From: Allorhizobium sonneratiae
GTDB lineage: Bacteria; Pseudomonadota; Alphaproteobacteria; Rhizobiales; Rhizobiaceae
Length of the DNA: 64,000 bases
Assembly: GCF_023700755.1 (NCBI RefSeq)
Contig: NZ_JAMKOJ010000003.1
Span: 471,944 to 535,943 of the forward strand
Reading direction: 5' to 3'
Under the pieces are notes generated by a model, which was not told the origin of the DNA, searched no databases, and saw only the letters and a list, made by a program, of their open reading frames with translations. Made by a program: the position numbers and the translations under genes. Shown here one piece after another: positions 18,807 through 27,638 of this stretch (position 1 is its first letter; every line of letters begins with the position of its first letter).

Positions 18807-19727
18807 ATGACTATCGCATTTTCCCCGCAGGGGAATGAGCATGCAGAGGCCAATCTGGATGATGGTCCAGATGACGGGCCGGACGAAGGATTTGCCAATC
18901 CGCTCTTTGCCCATGCGCCGAAAAGCGTCTCCTTCAACAAGCTGCGCAAACGGCTTTTGCGGCAGGTACGTCAGGCCATCGACGACTTTGCCATGCTGAA
19001 ACAGCAGAAGCGCTGGCTGATCGGCCTTTCCGGCGGCAAGGACAGCTATGGGCTTCTGGCCATCCTGCTCGATCTGAAATGGCGCGGGCTGTTGCCGGTC
19101 GAACTGATCGCCTGCAATCTTGATCAAGGTCAGCCGAACTTTCCAAAACATGTGCTGCCGGACTATCTGACGTCCATCGGCGTTGCCCATCGCATCGAAT
19201 ATCGCGACACCTATTCGGTGGTGAAGGAGAAGTTGCCGGAAGGGGCAACCTATTGCTCACTCTGTTCACGGCTGCGGCGCGGCCATCTTTACCGGGTGGC
19301 GCGGGAAGAGGGCTGCGATGCGCTGGTGCTGGGCCATCACCGGGAAGATATTCTCGAAACCTTTTTCATGAATTTCTTCCATGGCGGGCGGCTGACGGCC
19401 ATGCCGGCCAAGCTCCTGAACGATGAGGGCGATCTTTTCCTGCTGCGTCCGCTCGCCTATGCAGCCGAGGACGATCTGGCCAGATTCGCCACCGCCATGC
19501 AGTTTCCCATCATTCCCTGCGATCTCTGCGGTTCGCAGGATGGTTTGCAGCGCAATGCCATGAAGGAGATGCTGGCGGGCATCGAGGCGAAAATGCCGGG
19601 CCGCAAGGATGTGATGTTAAGAGCGCTCTCCCATGTGAACCCCTCGCATCTGCTCGATCCGAAACTCTTCGATTTTTCTGCCCTTTCTGTCACGCTGCCG
19701 TCACATGAAACGGGCAGCGAGGTGTGA
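18807..19727 (+). CDS. ttcA: tRNA 2-thiocytidine(32) synthetase TtcA
   Basis: 306 residues. PP-loop ATP pyrophosphatase motif [10 protein letters not shown] at about 73-82; iron-sulfur cysteines in [11 protein letters not shown] and the later [12 protein letters not shown]. Adds sulfur to C32 of tRNA. Acidic extra N terminus ([11 protein letters not shown]). Length fits the family. Confidence 0.94.
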   Translation: MTIAFSPQGNEHAEANLDDGPDDGPDEGFANPLFAHAPKSVSFNKLRKRLLRQVRQAIDDFAMLKQQKRWLIGLSGGKDSYGLLAILLDLKWRGLLPVELIACNLDQGQPNFPKHVLPDYLTSIGVAHRIEYRDTYSVVKEKLPEGATYCSLCSRLRRGHLYRVAREEGCDALVLGHHREDILETFFMNFFHGGRLTAMPAKLLNDEGDLFLLRPLAYAAEDDLARFATAMQFPIIPCDLCGSQDGLQRNAMKEMLAGIEAKMPGRKDVMLRALSHVNPSHLLDPKLFDFSALSVTLPSHETGSEV

Positions 19728-19760
19728 TCCGTTTCCTCTTCCTTCCAAGAAAGCCATTCC

Positions 19761-20585
19761 GTGTTTCACGACCGCGACCTTGAAACTGTCCTGACCATTG
19801 TCAAGGACGCTGCTGCCCTTGAAATTCGCCCACGGTTCCGCCGTCTGGCCGACAGCGCGATTACCGAGAAAAAATCCTCGATCGATCTGGTAACCGAGGC
19901 CGATCTTCTCTCGGAACAGCGGATGACCGAGGCGCTGAAGGCTCTTTGGCCAAAGGCACTCATCGTCGGTGAGGAGGCAACGGAAACCAATCCCGGTCTT
20001 CTGGATGCCCTGAAGGAAGCCGAGCTTGCCTTCGTCATCGATCCGGTGGACGGCACCTTCAATTTTCAGGCGGGCCTGCCGACCTATGGCACCAATATGG
20101 CTGTGGTGGTCAAGGGCGAGACAGTCGCAGGTATCATTCATGATTCGGTGCTCGGCGATACGCTGGTGGCGACCAAAGGGGCCGGGGCCAGAATGCTGCG
20201 CGCCGATGGCGTCTCGACGCCGATTGCCGTTGCCGGAGCGGTCGAGCTTTCCAGCATGGTCGGAACGATTTCGATCAATGATATCGTTTATGAGGAAAAA
20301 AAGCGGATCGCTGCCAATCTGGCGAAAACGAGAATGGCCTTTGCCTATAATTGCTCGGCCTATGAATATTGGCTGGTTGCCACCGGCAAGGTGCATTTCA
20401 TCGGTCATTATAAACTCATGCCCTGGGATCATCTGGCGGGCGTGCTCATTCATCAGGAAGCGGGCGGCGTGACCGCGCGTTTCGATGGCAGTCCCTATAG
20501 GCCGGGGGATCTGACCGGCGGCATCCTGTCCGCACCCGATCGGGAGAGCTGGACCATGGTGCTGCAAAATATTGTTTTAGCTTGA
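19761..20585 (+). CDS. inositol monophosphatase family protein
   Basis: 274 residues from GTG 19761. Mg-dependent phosphatase of the IMPase/CysQ/SuhB superfamily. Metal ligands visible: GEEATE (Glu), IDPVDGTFNF (two Asp), and WDHLAGVL (third Asp). Paralogue of the next gene, about 40 percent alike by eye. Exact substrate not clear: inositol-1-phosphate, histidinol-phosphate or 3'-phosphoadenosine-5'-phosphate are the usual options. Confidence 0.85.
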   Translation: MFHDRDLETVLTIVKDAAALEIRPRFRRLADSAITEKKSSIDLVTEADLLSEQRMTEALKALWPKALIVGEEATETNPGLLDALKEAELAFVIDPVDGTFNFQAGLPTYGTNMAVVVKGETVAGIIHDSVLGDTLVATKGAGARMLRADGVSTPIAVAGAVELSSMVGTISINDIVYEEKKRIAANLAKTRMAFAYNCSAYEYWLVATGKVHFIGHYKLMPWDHLAGVLIHQEAGGVTARFDGSPYRPGDLTGGILSAPDRESWTMVLQNIVLA

Positions 20586-20606
20586 GCCTTTCAAACGGAG
20601 GACCGT

Positions 20607-21428
20607 ATGGCCGAGATCGATATTGCTGCCCTTGCCAATGTGTTGCAGGAGGCGGCGTACAAGGAAATCCTGCCGCGCTTTCGCAATCTCGGCGAAGGCG
20701 ATGTGCGGATGAAGACCGAGGCCATCGATCTCGTCACCGAAGCAGACGAGGCGGCCGAGCGGCTGATTCGCGCCCGGATCGAGGAGGTCATGCCCGAGGC
20801 TGTTTTTATCGGCGAGGAGGCGGTGGCTGCCGATCCGGCGCTTTTGACCAGGCTTGCGGATGCGGACCTGGCTGTGGTGGTTGATCCGATCGACGGGACC
20901 TTTAACTTCGCCGCCGGTCTGCCGCTCTTTGGCGTGATGCTCAGTGTCATCCGTAAGGGCGAAACGGTGGCCGGGCTGATCTATGATCCGATGGGCAATG
21001 ACTGGGCAATTGCCGAGCAGGGCTCTGGCGCATGGCTGTGCAGGCCGGATGGCAGTCAGGAGAAAATGGCGGTCGTGCCGGCACCGGACCTGTCGCAGAT
21101 GGTCGGCATTGCCAATACCGGCTTTTTCGATCTGGAAACCCGGCGAAAAATTCTGGTCAATCTGGCTGAGGTGCGGATTTTCACCAGCTATCGCTGTGCT
21201 GCACATGAATACCGCGCCTTTGCTCAGGGACATCTGCATTTTGCCATGTACAACAAGCTGATGCCCTGGGATCATCTGGCCGGAACACTGATTTCCCAGG
21301 AGGCGGGCGCCTATGCCGCCCGTTTCGATGGCAGCCCTTATCTGCCGCGCCATGTGGATGGTGGCCTGCTGTTGGCACCGGATGAAGAGAGCTGGCAGGA
21401 ATTGCGGCAGAAAATCTTCACGCTTTGA
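20607..21428 (+). CDS. inositol monophosphatase family protein, second copy
   Basis: 273 residues, ATG 20607 after ACGGAGGACC. Same motifs as its neighbour: GEEAVA, VDPIDGTFNF, WDHLAGTL. Separated by 21 bases and same direction, so it is co-transcribed and came from a tandem duplication. Family as above; different substrate ranges are possible. Confidence 0.85.
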   Translation: MAEIDIAALANVLQEAAYKEILPRFRNLGEGDVRMKTEAIDLVTEADEAAERLIRARIEEVMPEAVFIGEEAVAADPALLTRLADADLAVVVDPIDGTFNFAAGLPLFGVMLSVIRKGETVAGLIYDPMGNDWAIAEQGSGAWLCRPDGSQEKMAVVPAPDLSQMVGIANTGFFDLETRRKILVNLAEVRIFTSYRCAAHEYRAFAQGHLHFAMYNKLMPWDHLAGTLISQEAGAYAARFDGSPYLPRHVDGGLLLAPDEESWQELRQKIFTL

Positions 21429-21470
21429 TCGAGAGAGCTGTCGTGCAATGACGGCAAAACTGAAAACTAC

Positions 21471-21568
21471 TGCATAATTCCTTAAATCGGGATCGATTTA
21501 AAGTGAAAATTATGCAGCAGATTAAAAGTGTTACAGCGCCGTGCGCCATATTTGGCGCACGGCGCTGT
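21471..21568. repeat. dispersed repeat, family B, copy 2
   Basis: TGCATAATTCCTTAAATCGG, a weak palindrome to AAATTATGCAGCAG, then TTACAGCGCCGTGCGCC / GGCGCACGGCGCTGTA, a long perfect hairpin (about 21532-21568). Corresponds to 8621-8721. Confidence 0.75.
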
Positions 21569-21618
21569 AGAGCATTGTCCCGAGAAAAGTGCTCCGCATT
21601 TCATCGGGACAATGCTTT
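21569..21618. repeat. dispersed repeat, family A, short copy 2
   Basis: AGAGCATTGTCCCGAGAAAAG ... TCGGGACAATGCTTTA: both ends form the inverted repeat GCATTGTCCCGA / TCGGGACAATGC. Shares its end with copy 1. Lies between the phosphatase and the MFS gene. Confidence 0.7.
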
Positions 21619-21640
21619 ACCAAATCAGCGCTCAATTTGT

Positions 21641-22888
21641 TCAGACGGGCGGATTATGTGGCTGAAACAACTGCCCCTTTTCCGCCAGAAGCACAAAACC
21701 AAGGCCGACAAGCGACAGCAGAAAATAGCCCAGAACCAGCGGCAATGATGTGCCATTGAAGGCCTGACCGATGATTGCGCCAATCAAAGACCCACCCAAT
21801 GTCAGGATGAAGCCTTGCACGGAAGAGGCGGTTCCTGCCAATTGTCCGAGAGGCTCAATCGCCAGTGCCTGAAAATTCGCGCCAATCCATCCGAACAGGA
21901 ACATGGTGACGGAAAAAAAGCTGATGAACATCATGAAGGGCATGGGCGCAGGCATGGTCAGTTCGGCGAAAAGCCATAGGCCCGTGCTTGCCATAAAGCC
22001 CAAGAGCGCGCCGTGAGAGAGGCGGCGCATGCCAATCCGCCCAACAAGCCTTGAATTGATAAAGGCCGACACAGACATGAAAATTGCTACAGCGGCAAAG
22101 GCAACCGGAAACAGATCGCCCAGATTATAAATACCGACATAGATGGCCTGTGCCGAATTGATAAAGCCAAACAAAGATCCGAAAATGAAGGTGCAGGCCA
22201 GCGTATAGCAAAGCGACAGGCGATTGGTCAGCACAAGTTTGAAACCATTGACAATAACGCTTGCAGTAAATTCGCGCTTGTTCACGGCATCCAGTGTTTC
22301 TGGCAGGCGTATATAGGTCCAAAGAGTAATGGCAAGTCCGCCAAAAGCGATGAACAGAAAAATAAGGTGCCATTCGCCAAAGGCGAGGATCAACTGCCCC
22401 GTCCCAGGCGCGATAACCGGCACCACCATGAACACCATCATGATCAGTGACATGACCTCGGCCATTTCGCGCCCGTTATAAAGATCGCGCACGATGGAAA
22501 CCGTGATCACACGCGTTGCAGCAGCGCCAAGACCATGAATGAAACGCAGCAGAAGCAGACCTGCAAAGCTGGGAACCTGGGTAATCGCCAAGGCGGCAAT
22601 CACATAAAGCGCCATACCGAAAAGCAAGGGATTACGCCGACCGAAACGGTCGGAGATTGGGCCATAGAACAATTGCCCGACACCGAAGCCGATAAGATAA
22701 GAAGTGACGATGAACTGGGAGTGATTGATATCGCTGACATGGAGAGCCTTGCCGATATCGCCAAGCGCCGGCAGCATCACGTCGATCGCCAGCGAGTTCA
22801 AGGCCATCATCAGGGCGCAGAGCGCGACAAATTCCAGCTTTCCAAGCCGGTGGCGCGCTGCCGTTGCCGGGAGTGGGGGGGATGCCAT
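21641..22888 (-). CDS. MFS multidrug transporter, Bcr/CflA family
   Basis: 415 residues from ATG 22888 (AGGA about 12 bases upstream); an upstream 51-codon extension is unlikely. Twelve hydrophobic segments. The family signature FYGPISDRFGRRNPLLFG lies between helices 2 and 3, and RFIHGLGAAATRVI marks helix 5 region of DHA1 drug exporters. Proton-driven drug/metabolite efflux is expected; substrate unknown. Confidence 0.88.
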   Translation of the reverse strand: MASPPLPATAARHRLGKLEFVALCALMMALNSLAIDVMLPALGDIGKALHVSDINHSQFIVTSYLIGFGVGQLFYGPISDRFGRRNPLLFGMALYVIAALAITQVPSFAGLLLLRFIHGLGAAATRVITVSIVRDLYNGREMAEVMSLIMMVFMVVPVIAPGTGQLILAFGEWHLIFLFIAFGGLAITLWTYIRLPETLDAVNKREFTASVIVNGFKLVLTNRLSLCYTLACTFIFGSLFGFINSAQAIYVGIYNLGDLFPVAFAAVAIFMSVSAFINSRLVGRIGMRRLSHGALLGFMASTGLWLFAELTMPAPMPFMMFISFFSVTMFLFGWIGANFQALAIEPLGQLAGTASSVQGFILTLGGSLIGAIIGQAFNGTSLPLVLGYFLLSLVGLGFVLLAEKGQLFQPHNPPV

Positions 22889-23447
22889 TGAATACAGTCC
22901 TGTTGCATAATTTGGTGGAAAGCGCGTGATCATCATCAGGATATCATTCGCGCTTTTGCATAATGTCATCCGTCCGGGTTTCATCCCGATCGAATTATGC
23001 TCCAATGTGGTTCTGTCTGATGTGAAAGTCTCGCATCGCATGGAGACGCCAATTTGTCTCTATAACAGTTTTGCTTGCAGGCAAATGACAATCGGGCCAG
23101 CATGACCTGTTAGCGCTAACTTTTTGTCAATGAAAAGTATGCGGGAAAATGCTGTGTGGCCGGAAACCGGTCTTCTGTATCGCCAAACTGCCATGGCCCG
23201 ATAACCATTGATCAGGCAGGCTGGAAAATGATTTATGCGGTTTTCCATCTGGGAATGCCTGCAAACAAAACGCCGTGCACTATGTTGCACGGCGCGTATC
23301 CAGCGTCACGGCGCATCCTGAAAAGGAGTGCCGCACTTCGTCCTTAGAGCATTTTACTGTTTCACGGAAAAAGTGAAATGCTCTCACTCTTTGTTTTTCC
23401 GCATTTGCGGACGGAAAACCGTTTCACACTTTTCTCGGGATACTGCT
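22889..23447. other. intergenic region with palindromes
   Basis: No supported gene. Contains a 12-bp perfect palindrome GTTAGCGCTAAC at 23109-23120, a LacI/GntR-like operator shape; a 9-bp stem hairpin CGCCGTGCA / TGCACGGCG at 23271-23294; and family A repeat copy 3 from 23345. The open frames here are short and lack start signals. Confidence 0.55.
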
Positions 23448-23450
23448 CTA
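23345..23450. repeat. dispersed palindromic repeat, family A, copy 3
   Basis: TTAGAGCATTTTACTGTTTC ... GGACGGAAAACCGTTTC ... CTCGGGATACTGCTCTA; closely matches copy 1 (8512). Its last three bases CTA are, on the minus strand, the TAG stop codon of grxD. Confidence 0.8.
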
Positions 23451-23783
23451 GGCGGCACCGCGAACGGCAATGCCCTTTTCTTCGAAATGGCCCTGAAGTT
23501 CGCCGGCCTGGAACATTTCCCGCACGATATCGCAGCCGCCGATAAACTCACCCTTGACATATAGTTGAGGAATGGTCGGCCAGTTTGAATAATCCTTGAT
23601 GCCCTGACGGATTTCCTGATCGGCCAGAACATTGATGCCTTTATAGGTCACGCCAAGATAATCAAGCATCTGCACGACCTGACCGGAAAAGCCGCATTGC
23701 GGAAACTGTGGCGTGCCTTTCATGAACAGCACCACGTCATTGCTTTTCACTTCATTGTCGATGAATTCTTGTACACCGCTCAT
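23448..23783 (-). CDS. grxD: monothiol glutaredoxin, Grx4 family
   Basis: 111 residues. Active site CGFS at Cys30; family marks KGTPQFPQ before and [14 protein letters not shown] after (glutathione-binding). Grx4 proteins carry a glutathione-bound [2Fe-2S] cluster and pair with BolA, encoded two genes upstream in the same direction. The stop codon is supplied by the adjoining repeat. Confidence 0.93.
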   Translation of the reverse strand: MSGVQEFIDNEVKSNDVVLFMKGTPQFPQCGFSGQVVQMLDYLGVTYKGINVLADQEIRQGIKDYSNWPTIPQLYVKGEFIGGCDIVREMFQAGELQGHFEEKGIAVRGAA

Positions 23784-23945
23784 GGATCAATCCTTTCACA
23801 TGCGGGGCAAGACCGCACTTGCTCGATGGTCTATATAGGCGCTTTTGCCGTCAGATGCAAAACCGGCAGAGGAATTTCTCATGACCGCAGCTGGTGTATC
23901 CTGCTGCCAGTCTTCCCGCCCAGGACACCCGTATGTCGATTAAGC

Positions 23946-24143
23946 TCAGCCGCGATTGCGGGTCACGCGCCGCGCCTGACGGGCGGCCTTGCTGCGGTGC
24001 ACCGCCCGAGTGACAGGTTTTGCGGGCTGTTCGGATGATTCTGCGCGTTTGCGTCGGGTTTCCTGGTATTGTCGCCGCTCCTTGAATTCCGACTTTATGG
24101 AGTTCAACAATGAGGAGAGGAAAGATGTAATCGGGTTCGCCAT
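23946..24143 (-). CDS. small basic hypothetical protein between grxD and bolA
   Basis: 65 residues from ATG 24143. N-terminal 20 residues form an amphipathic helix (ANPITSFLSSLLNSIKSEFK); the rest is very Arg/Lys rich (RRQYQETRRKR; RKAARQARRVTRN-type tail). The gene is in line with the bolA-grxD cluster, 15 bases past bolA. No family recognised; nucleic-acid or membrane-surface binding is possible. Confidence 0.5.
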   Translation of the reverse strand: MANPITSFLSSLLNSIKSEFKERRQYQETRRKRAESSEQPAKPVTRAVHRSKAARQARRVTRNRG

Positions 24144-24158
24144 GGCGATCCTGTCCAA

Positions 24159-24395
24159 TCAGGTTTCGGGAATGGAGGTTTGCAAGGCAAGTGCATGCAG
24201 CACGCCGCCCATATTGCCTTTCAAGGCGTCGTAAACCATCTGATGCTGCTGCACGCGGGTCTTGCCACGAAAGGCTTCGGCCACCACTTCGGCAGCATAA
24301 TGGTCGCCATCACCCGCCAGATCGCGGATCGTGACTTTTGCACCGGGAATGCCGGTCTTGATCAGGTCTTCAATGTCGCCGGGGTTCATGGCCAT
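24159..24395 (-). CDS. BolA family protein
   Basis: 78 residues, start 24395 with GGGAG 7 bases upstream. Family signature VVAEAFRGKTRVQQHQMVYDAL with conserved HQMVY; partner of monothiol glutaredoxin in iron-sulfur/iron signalling. Starts 15 bases after purL ends, so purL-bolA-(unknown)-grxD reads as one operon. Confidence 0.92.
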   Translation of the reverse strand: MAMNPGDIEDLIKTGIPGAKVTIRDLAGDGDHYAAEVVAEAFRGKTRVQQHQMVYDALKGNMGGVLHALALQTSIPET

Positions 24396-24410
24396 GATTG
24401 TGCTCCCAGA

Positions 24411-26645
24411 TTATTCGGCGGCAAGGCTTGCTGCCTTGCCATCCATGAAATCAGGGAACCATGATTCATGCGCCTTGCGCAATTCGTCAACGGCAATTGT
24501 GCACACATCGGCAATTGCCAGATGATCACCCTGCACCTTACCAAGACGGCGGAAGGGAATGCCGGCACCTTCCGCATTGGCGGTGATGAAATTGGCAAGG
24601 TCGGTGGGAACGGTGATCACATAGCGCGCCTGATCCTCGCCAAACAGCAGGCCATGCATCAGGCCGCGGCTGTCGGAGAGATCGATTTCCATGCCCTTGT
24701 TCGAGGCGATCGCCATTTCGGCGAGCGCCAGCGCCAGGCCGCCTGAAGAAATATCATGCGCAGCCGTGACCTGTCCGTTGCGGATGGCGGAACGGATGAA
24801 ATCACCATTGCGACGTTCAGCATAAAGATCGACCTCGGGCGCCGGTCCATCTGTGCGACCGAGAATGTCGCGCAGATAGATGGAGCTGCCGAGATGGCTG
24901 CCATCGACACCGATCAAAAGCACCGCATCGCCTTCATTGGCGGTGCCAATTTTCGCCATGCGGCTCCAGTCCGGCAAAAGGCCGACCCCGGCAATGGTCG
25001 GCGTCGGCAGGATGGCCACACCATTGGTCTCGTTATAGAGCGAGACATTGCCCGATACGATGGGGAAATCCAGCGCCCGGCAGGCCTCGCCGATGCCTTT
25101 GATCGCGCCGACGAACTGGCCCATGATCTCCGGCTTTTCCGGATTGCCGAAATTGAGATTGTCGGTGGAGGCAAGCGGTTCGGCCCCGGTTGCGGTGATG
25201 TTGCGCCAGCATTCGGCAACGGCCTGCTTGCCGCCTTCGTAAGGGTCGGCCTCGACATAGCGCGGCGTCACATCGGAGGAAAAGGCGAGCGCCTTGGTGG
25301 CATGGCCTTCAACACGGACCACACCGGCATCGCCGCCGGGAAGCTGCAAGGAATTGCCCTGGATCAGCGTGTCATATTGCTCATAAACCCAACGGCGGCT
25401 CGACTGGTTGGCCGAACCCACCAGCGTCAGGATGGTCGCACCGTAATCGGCAGGCTCTTCCACCATATGGGCGGGCAGCGGCGCGCGCTTGTCGGCCTCG
25501 CGCCAGGGCCGGTCATATTCCGGGGCCTGATCGCCGAGATCCTTGATCGGCAGATTGGCCACTTCCTCGCCCTGATGCAGGATGCGGAAACGCAGATCAT
25601 CGGTGGTCTTGCCGACAATGGCGAAATCCAGACCCCATTTGATGAAGATCGCCTTGGCTTGCGCCTCTTTCTCCGGCTGCAGCACCATCAGCATGCGCTC
25701 CTGGCTTTCGGAGAGCATCATTTCATAGGCCGTCATATTGTCTTCGCGCACCGGCACCTTGTCGAGATCGAGCTCGATGCCGAGATCACCTTTCGCGCCC
25801 ATTTCGACGGCAGAGCAGGTGAGGCCGGCCGCACCCATGTCCTGAATGGCGATGACCGCGCCGGTCGCCATCAGTTCGAGACAGGCTTCCAGCAGGCATT
25901 TTTCGGTGAAGGGGTCGCCGACCTGCACGGTCGGGCGCTTTTCCTCGATGGATTCATCAAATTCGGCAGAGGCCATGGTGGCGCCGCCCACGCCGTCGCG
26001 ACCGGTTTTGGCGCCGAGATAAACCACCGGCAGGCCCACACCTTCGGCCTTGGAGTAGAAGATCGCATCGCTTTTCGCCAGACCAGCGGCAAAGGCGTTG
26101 ACGAGAATATTGCCGTTATAGCGCTCGTCGAATTCCACTTCGCCACCAACCGTCGGCACGCCGAAGGAATTGCCATAGCCACCGACACCGGCGACGACGC
26201 CTGCCACGAGATGTTTTGTCTTGGGGTGATCCGGCGCGCCGAAGCGCAGCGCATTCATCGCCGCAACCGGCCTTGCACCCATGGTGAAGACGTCGCGCAG
26301 AATGCCGCCCACCCCGGTTGCCGCGCCCTGATAGGGTTCGATGTAGGAGGGGTGGTTGTGGCTTTCCATCTTGAAGACGACACAGTCGCCATCGTCGATA
26401 TCGACGACGCCGGCATTTTCACCCGGTCCCTGAATGACGCGGGGACCCTGCGTCGGCAGGGTTCGCAGCCACTTCTTCGAGGATTTATAAGAGCAATGCT
26501 CGTTCCACATGGCGGAAAAAATACCGAGTTCGGTAAAGGTCGGTTCCCGCCCGATCAGTTGCAGGATCCGATCATATTCCTCCGGCTTCAGCCCATGCGA
26601 GGCGATCAGGTCCGGGGTGATCTGGATGGCGTTCGGGATCGTCAT
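24411..26645 (-). CDS. purL: phosphoribosylformylglycinamidine synthase subunit PurL
   Basis: 744 residues, the small-PurL type that works with separate PurS and PurQ. Converts FGAR plus glutamine-derived ammonia and ATP to FGAM in purine synthesis. Seen: [13 protein letters not shown] with the active-site His, [29 protein letters not shown] and [11 protein letters not shown]. First gene of the leftward operon. Confidence 0.97.
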   Translation of the reverse strand: MTIPNAIQITPDLIASHGLKPEEYDRILQLIGREPTFTELGIFSAMWNEHCSYKSSKKWLRTLPTQGPRVIQGPGENAGVVDIDDGDCVVFKMESHNHPSYIEPYQGAATGVGGILRDVFTMGARPVAAMNALRFGAPDHPKTKHLVAGVVAGVGGYGNSFGVPTVGGEVEFDERYNGNILVNAFAAGLAKSDAIFYSKAEGVGLPVVYLGAKTGRDGVGGATMASAEFDESIEEKRPTVQVGDPFTEKCLLEACLELMATGAVIAIQDMGAAGLTCSAVEMGAKGDLGIELDLDKVPVREDNMTAYEMMLSESQERMLMVLQPEKEAQAKAIFIKWGLDFAIVGKTTDDLRFRILHQGEEVANLPIKDLGDQAPEYDRPWREADKRAPLPAHMVEEPADYGATILTLVGSANQSSRRWVYEQYDTLIQGNSLQLPGGDAGVVRVEGHATKALAFSSDVTPRYVEADPYEGGKQAVAECWRNITATGAEPLASTDNLNFGNPEKPEIMGQFVGAIKGIGEACRALDFPIVSGNVSLYNETNGVAILPTPTIAGVGLLPDWSRMAKIGTANEGDAVLLIGVDGSHLGSSIYLRDILGRTDGPAPEVDLYAERRNGDFIRSAIRNGQVTAAHDISSGGLALALAEMAIASNKGMEIDLSDSRGLMHGLLFGEDQARYVITVPTDLANFITANAEGAGIPFRRLGKVQGDHLAIADVCTIAVDELRKAHESWFPDFMDGKAASLAAE

Positions 26646-26881
26646 GATGTTCTCTTCGTCCGGCGTGGAATTTTGACGCCCTTTTACCCCAGTCGATCCC
26701 GTCGCGCGACTTAAAAATGCAGGATTTCCAAGGTTGCAGTGGCATAAATGCAGGGTGTCATTGCACGGAGAGCGATAATCTCCTTGGGGATAGGCAATTT
26801 CTTTTCACATTTTTGCCCTGCCATGCGCTAAACTTGGTCATAACCACGCCCCATGCCTAAACACTGAAGACAGGTGCCCCT

Positions 26882-27493
26882 GTGATCGATCCCTATTCCA
26901 TGCTCGGACTGGAGCGCGACGCTGACGATGTGGCCATCAAGGCTGCCTATCGCCGCAAGGTCAAGACCTCCCATCCCGACACGGGCGGCGATCCGGATGA
27001 ATTCGGCAAGCTGAACACCTCCTATGAATTGTTAAAAGACCCGGTGCGCCGCAAGGTCTATGACGATACGGGCTATGATCCGCAACTGGCCGATGTCGCC
27101 GATCTCAAGGGCCTGATGGTACTCGAAACCCTGGTCAACGACATGATCCTGGATGAGCGCGAACCGGGAAGCTTCGACCCGGTAGCAGCGCTCAGACGCA
27201 AGCTCACCGACGATATTCTCAAAGCCCGCTTTCATATTCTCGAACTGGAGCGCCACCGCACCCGCATCCGCAAACATGTCGACCGTATTGGCAGGCGGCC
27301 TGACACCGATGTACTGGGATCCATGTTGCGGGCACGCACCCAATCGATCGCCGATGCCATCAAGTCGGCCGAAACCCAGATCGAAGCCATCGAACGCGCC
27401 TATTCCATGCTGGAAGGTTATACGTATGAGCTGGAACCGCTGAATGAGGCGCTGGCCGATCCGGTGCCGGACCTGCCGAAGGCGGCGGAATAG
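26882..27493 (+). CDS. J-domain (DnaJ-like) protein
   Basis: 203 residues from GTG 26882. J domain at residues 1-65 with the HPD motif at 31-33 (KTSHPDTGGDPDEF), so it should stimulate an Hsp70. No G/F or zinc domain: the rest (70-200) is charged and helical. The TAG stop codon is the first three bases of a family A repeat. Confidence 0.85.
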   Translation: MIDPYSMLGLERDADDVAIKAAYRRKVKTSHPDTGGDPDEFGKLNTSYELLKDPVRRKVYDDTGYDPQLADVADLKGLMVLETLVNDMILDEREPGSFDPVAALRRKLTDDILKARFHILELERHRTRIRKHVDRIGRRPDTDVLGSMLRARTQSIADAIKSAETQIEAIERAYSMLEGYTYELEPLNEALADPVPDLPKAAE

Positions 27494-27594
27494 AGCATCG
27501 GCCGAAAAGTGGGGACCGGTTTTCGGAAACAACCGATGCGGAAACAAAATCTTAGGGCATCGTGCCGATTCCGATTTTCGGCACGATGCCCTAG
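27491..27594. repeat. dispersed palindromic repeat, family A, copy 4
   Basis: TAGAGCATCGGCCGAAAAG ... then GGGCATCGTGCCGA / TCGGCACGATGCCCTAG, a long hairpin at 27553-27594. Variant of the same repeat family; provides the stop codon of the J-domain gene. Confidence 0.75.
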
Positions 27595-27638
27595 AGGACA
27601 GGTATGCTTCTCCGGCGACTGTGATCGCCTGACGAGCC

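Noticed and set aside
24756..26714. 652-codon ORF on the plus strand over purL
   Set aside because: Mirror frame of the highly conserved purL; no domain and no start signal.
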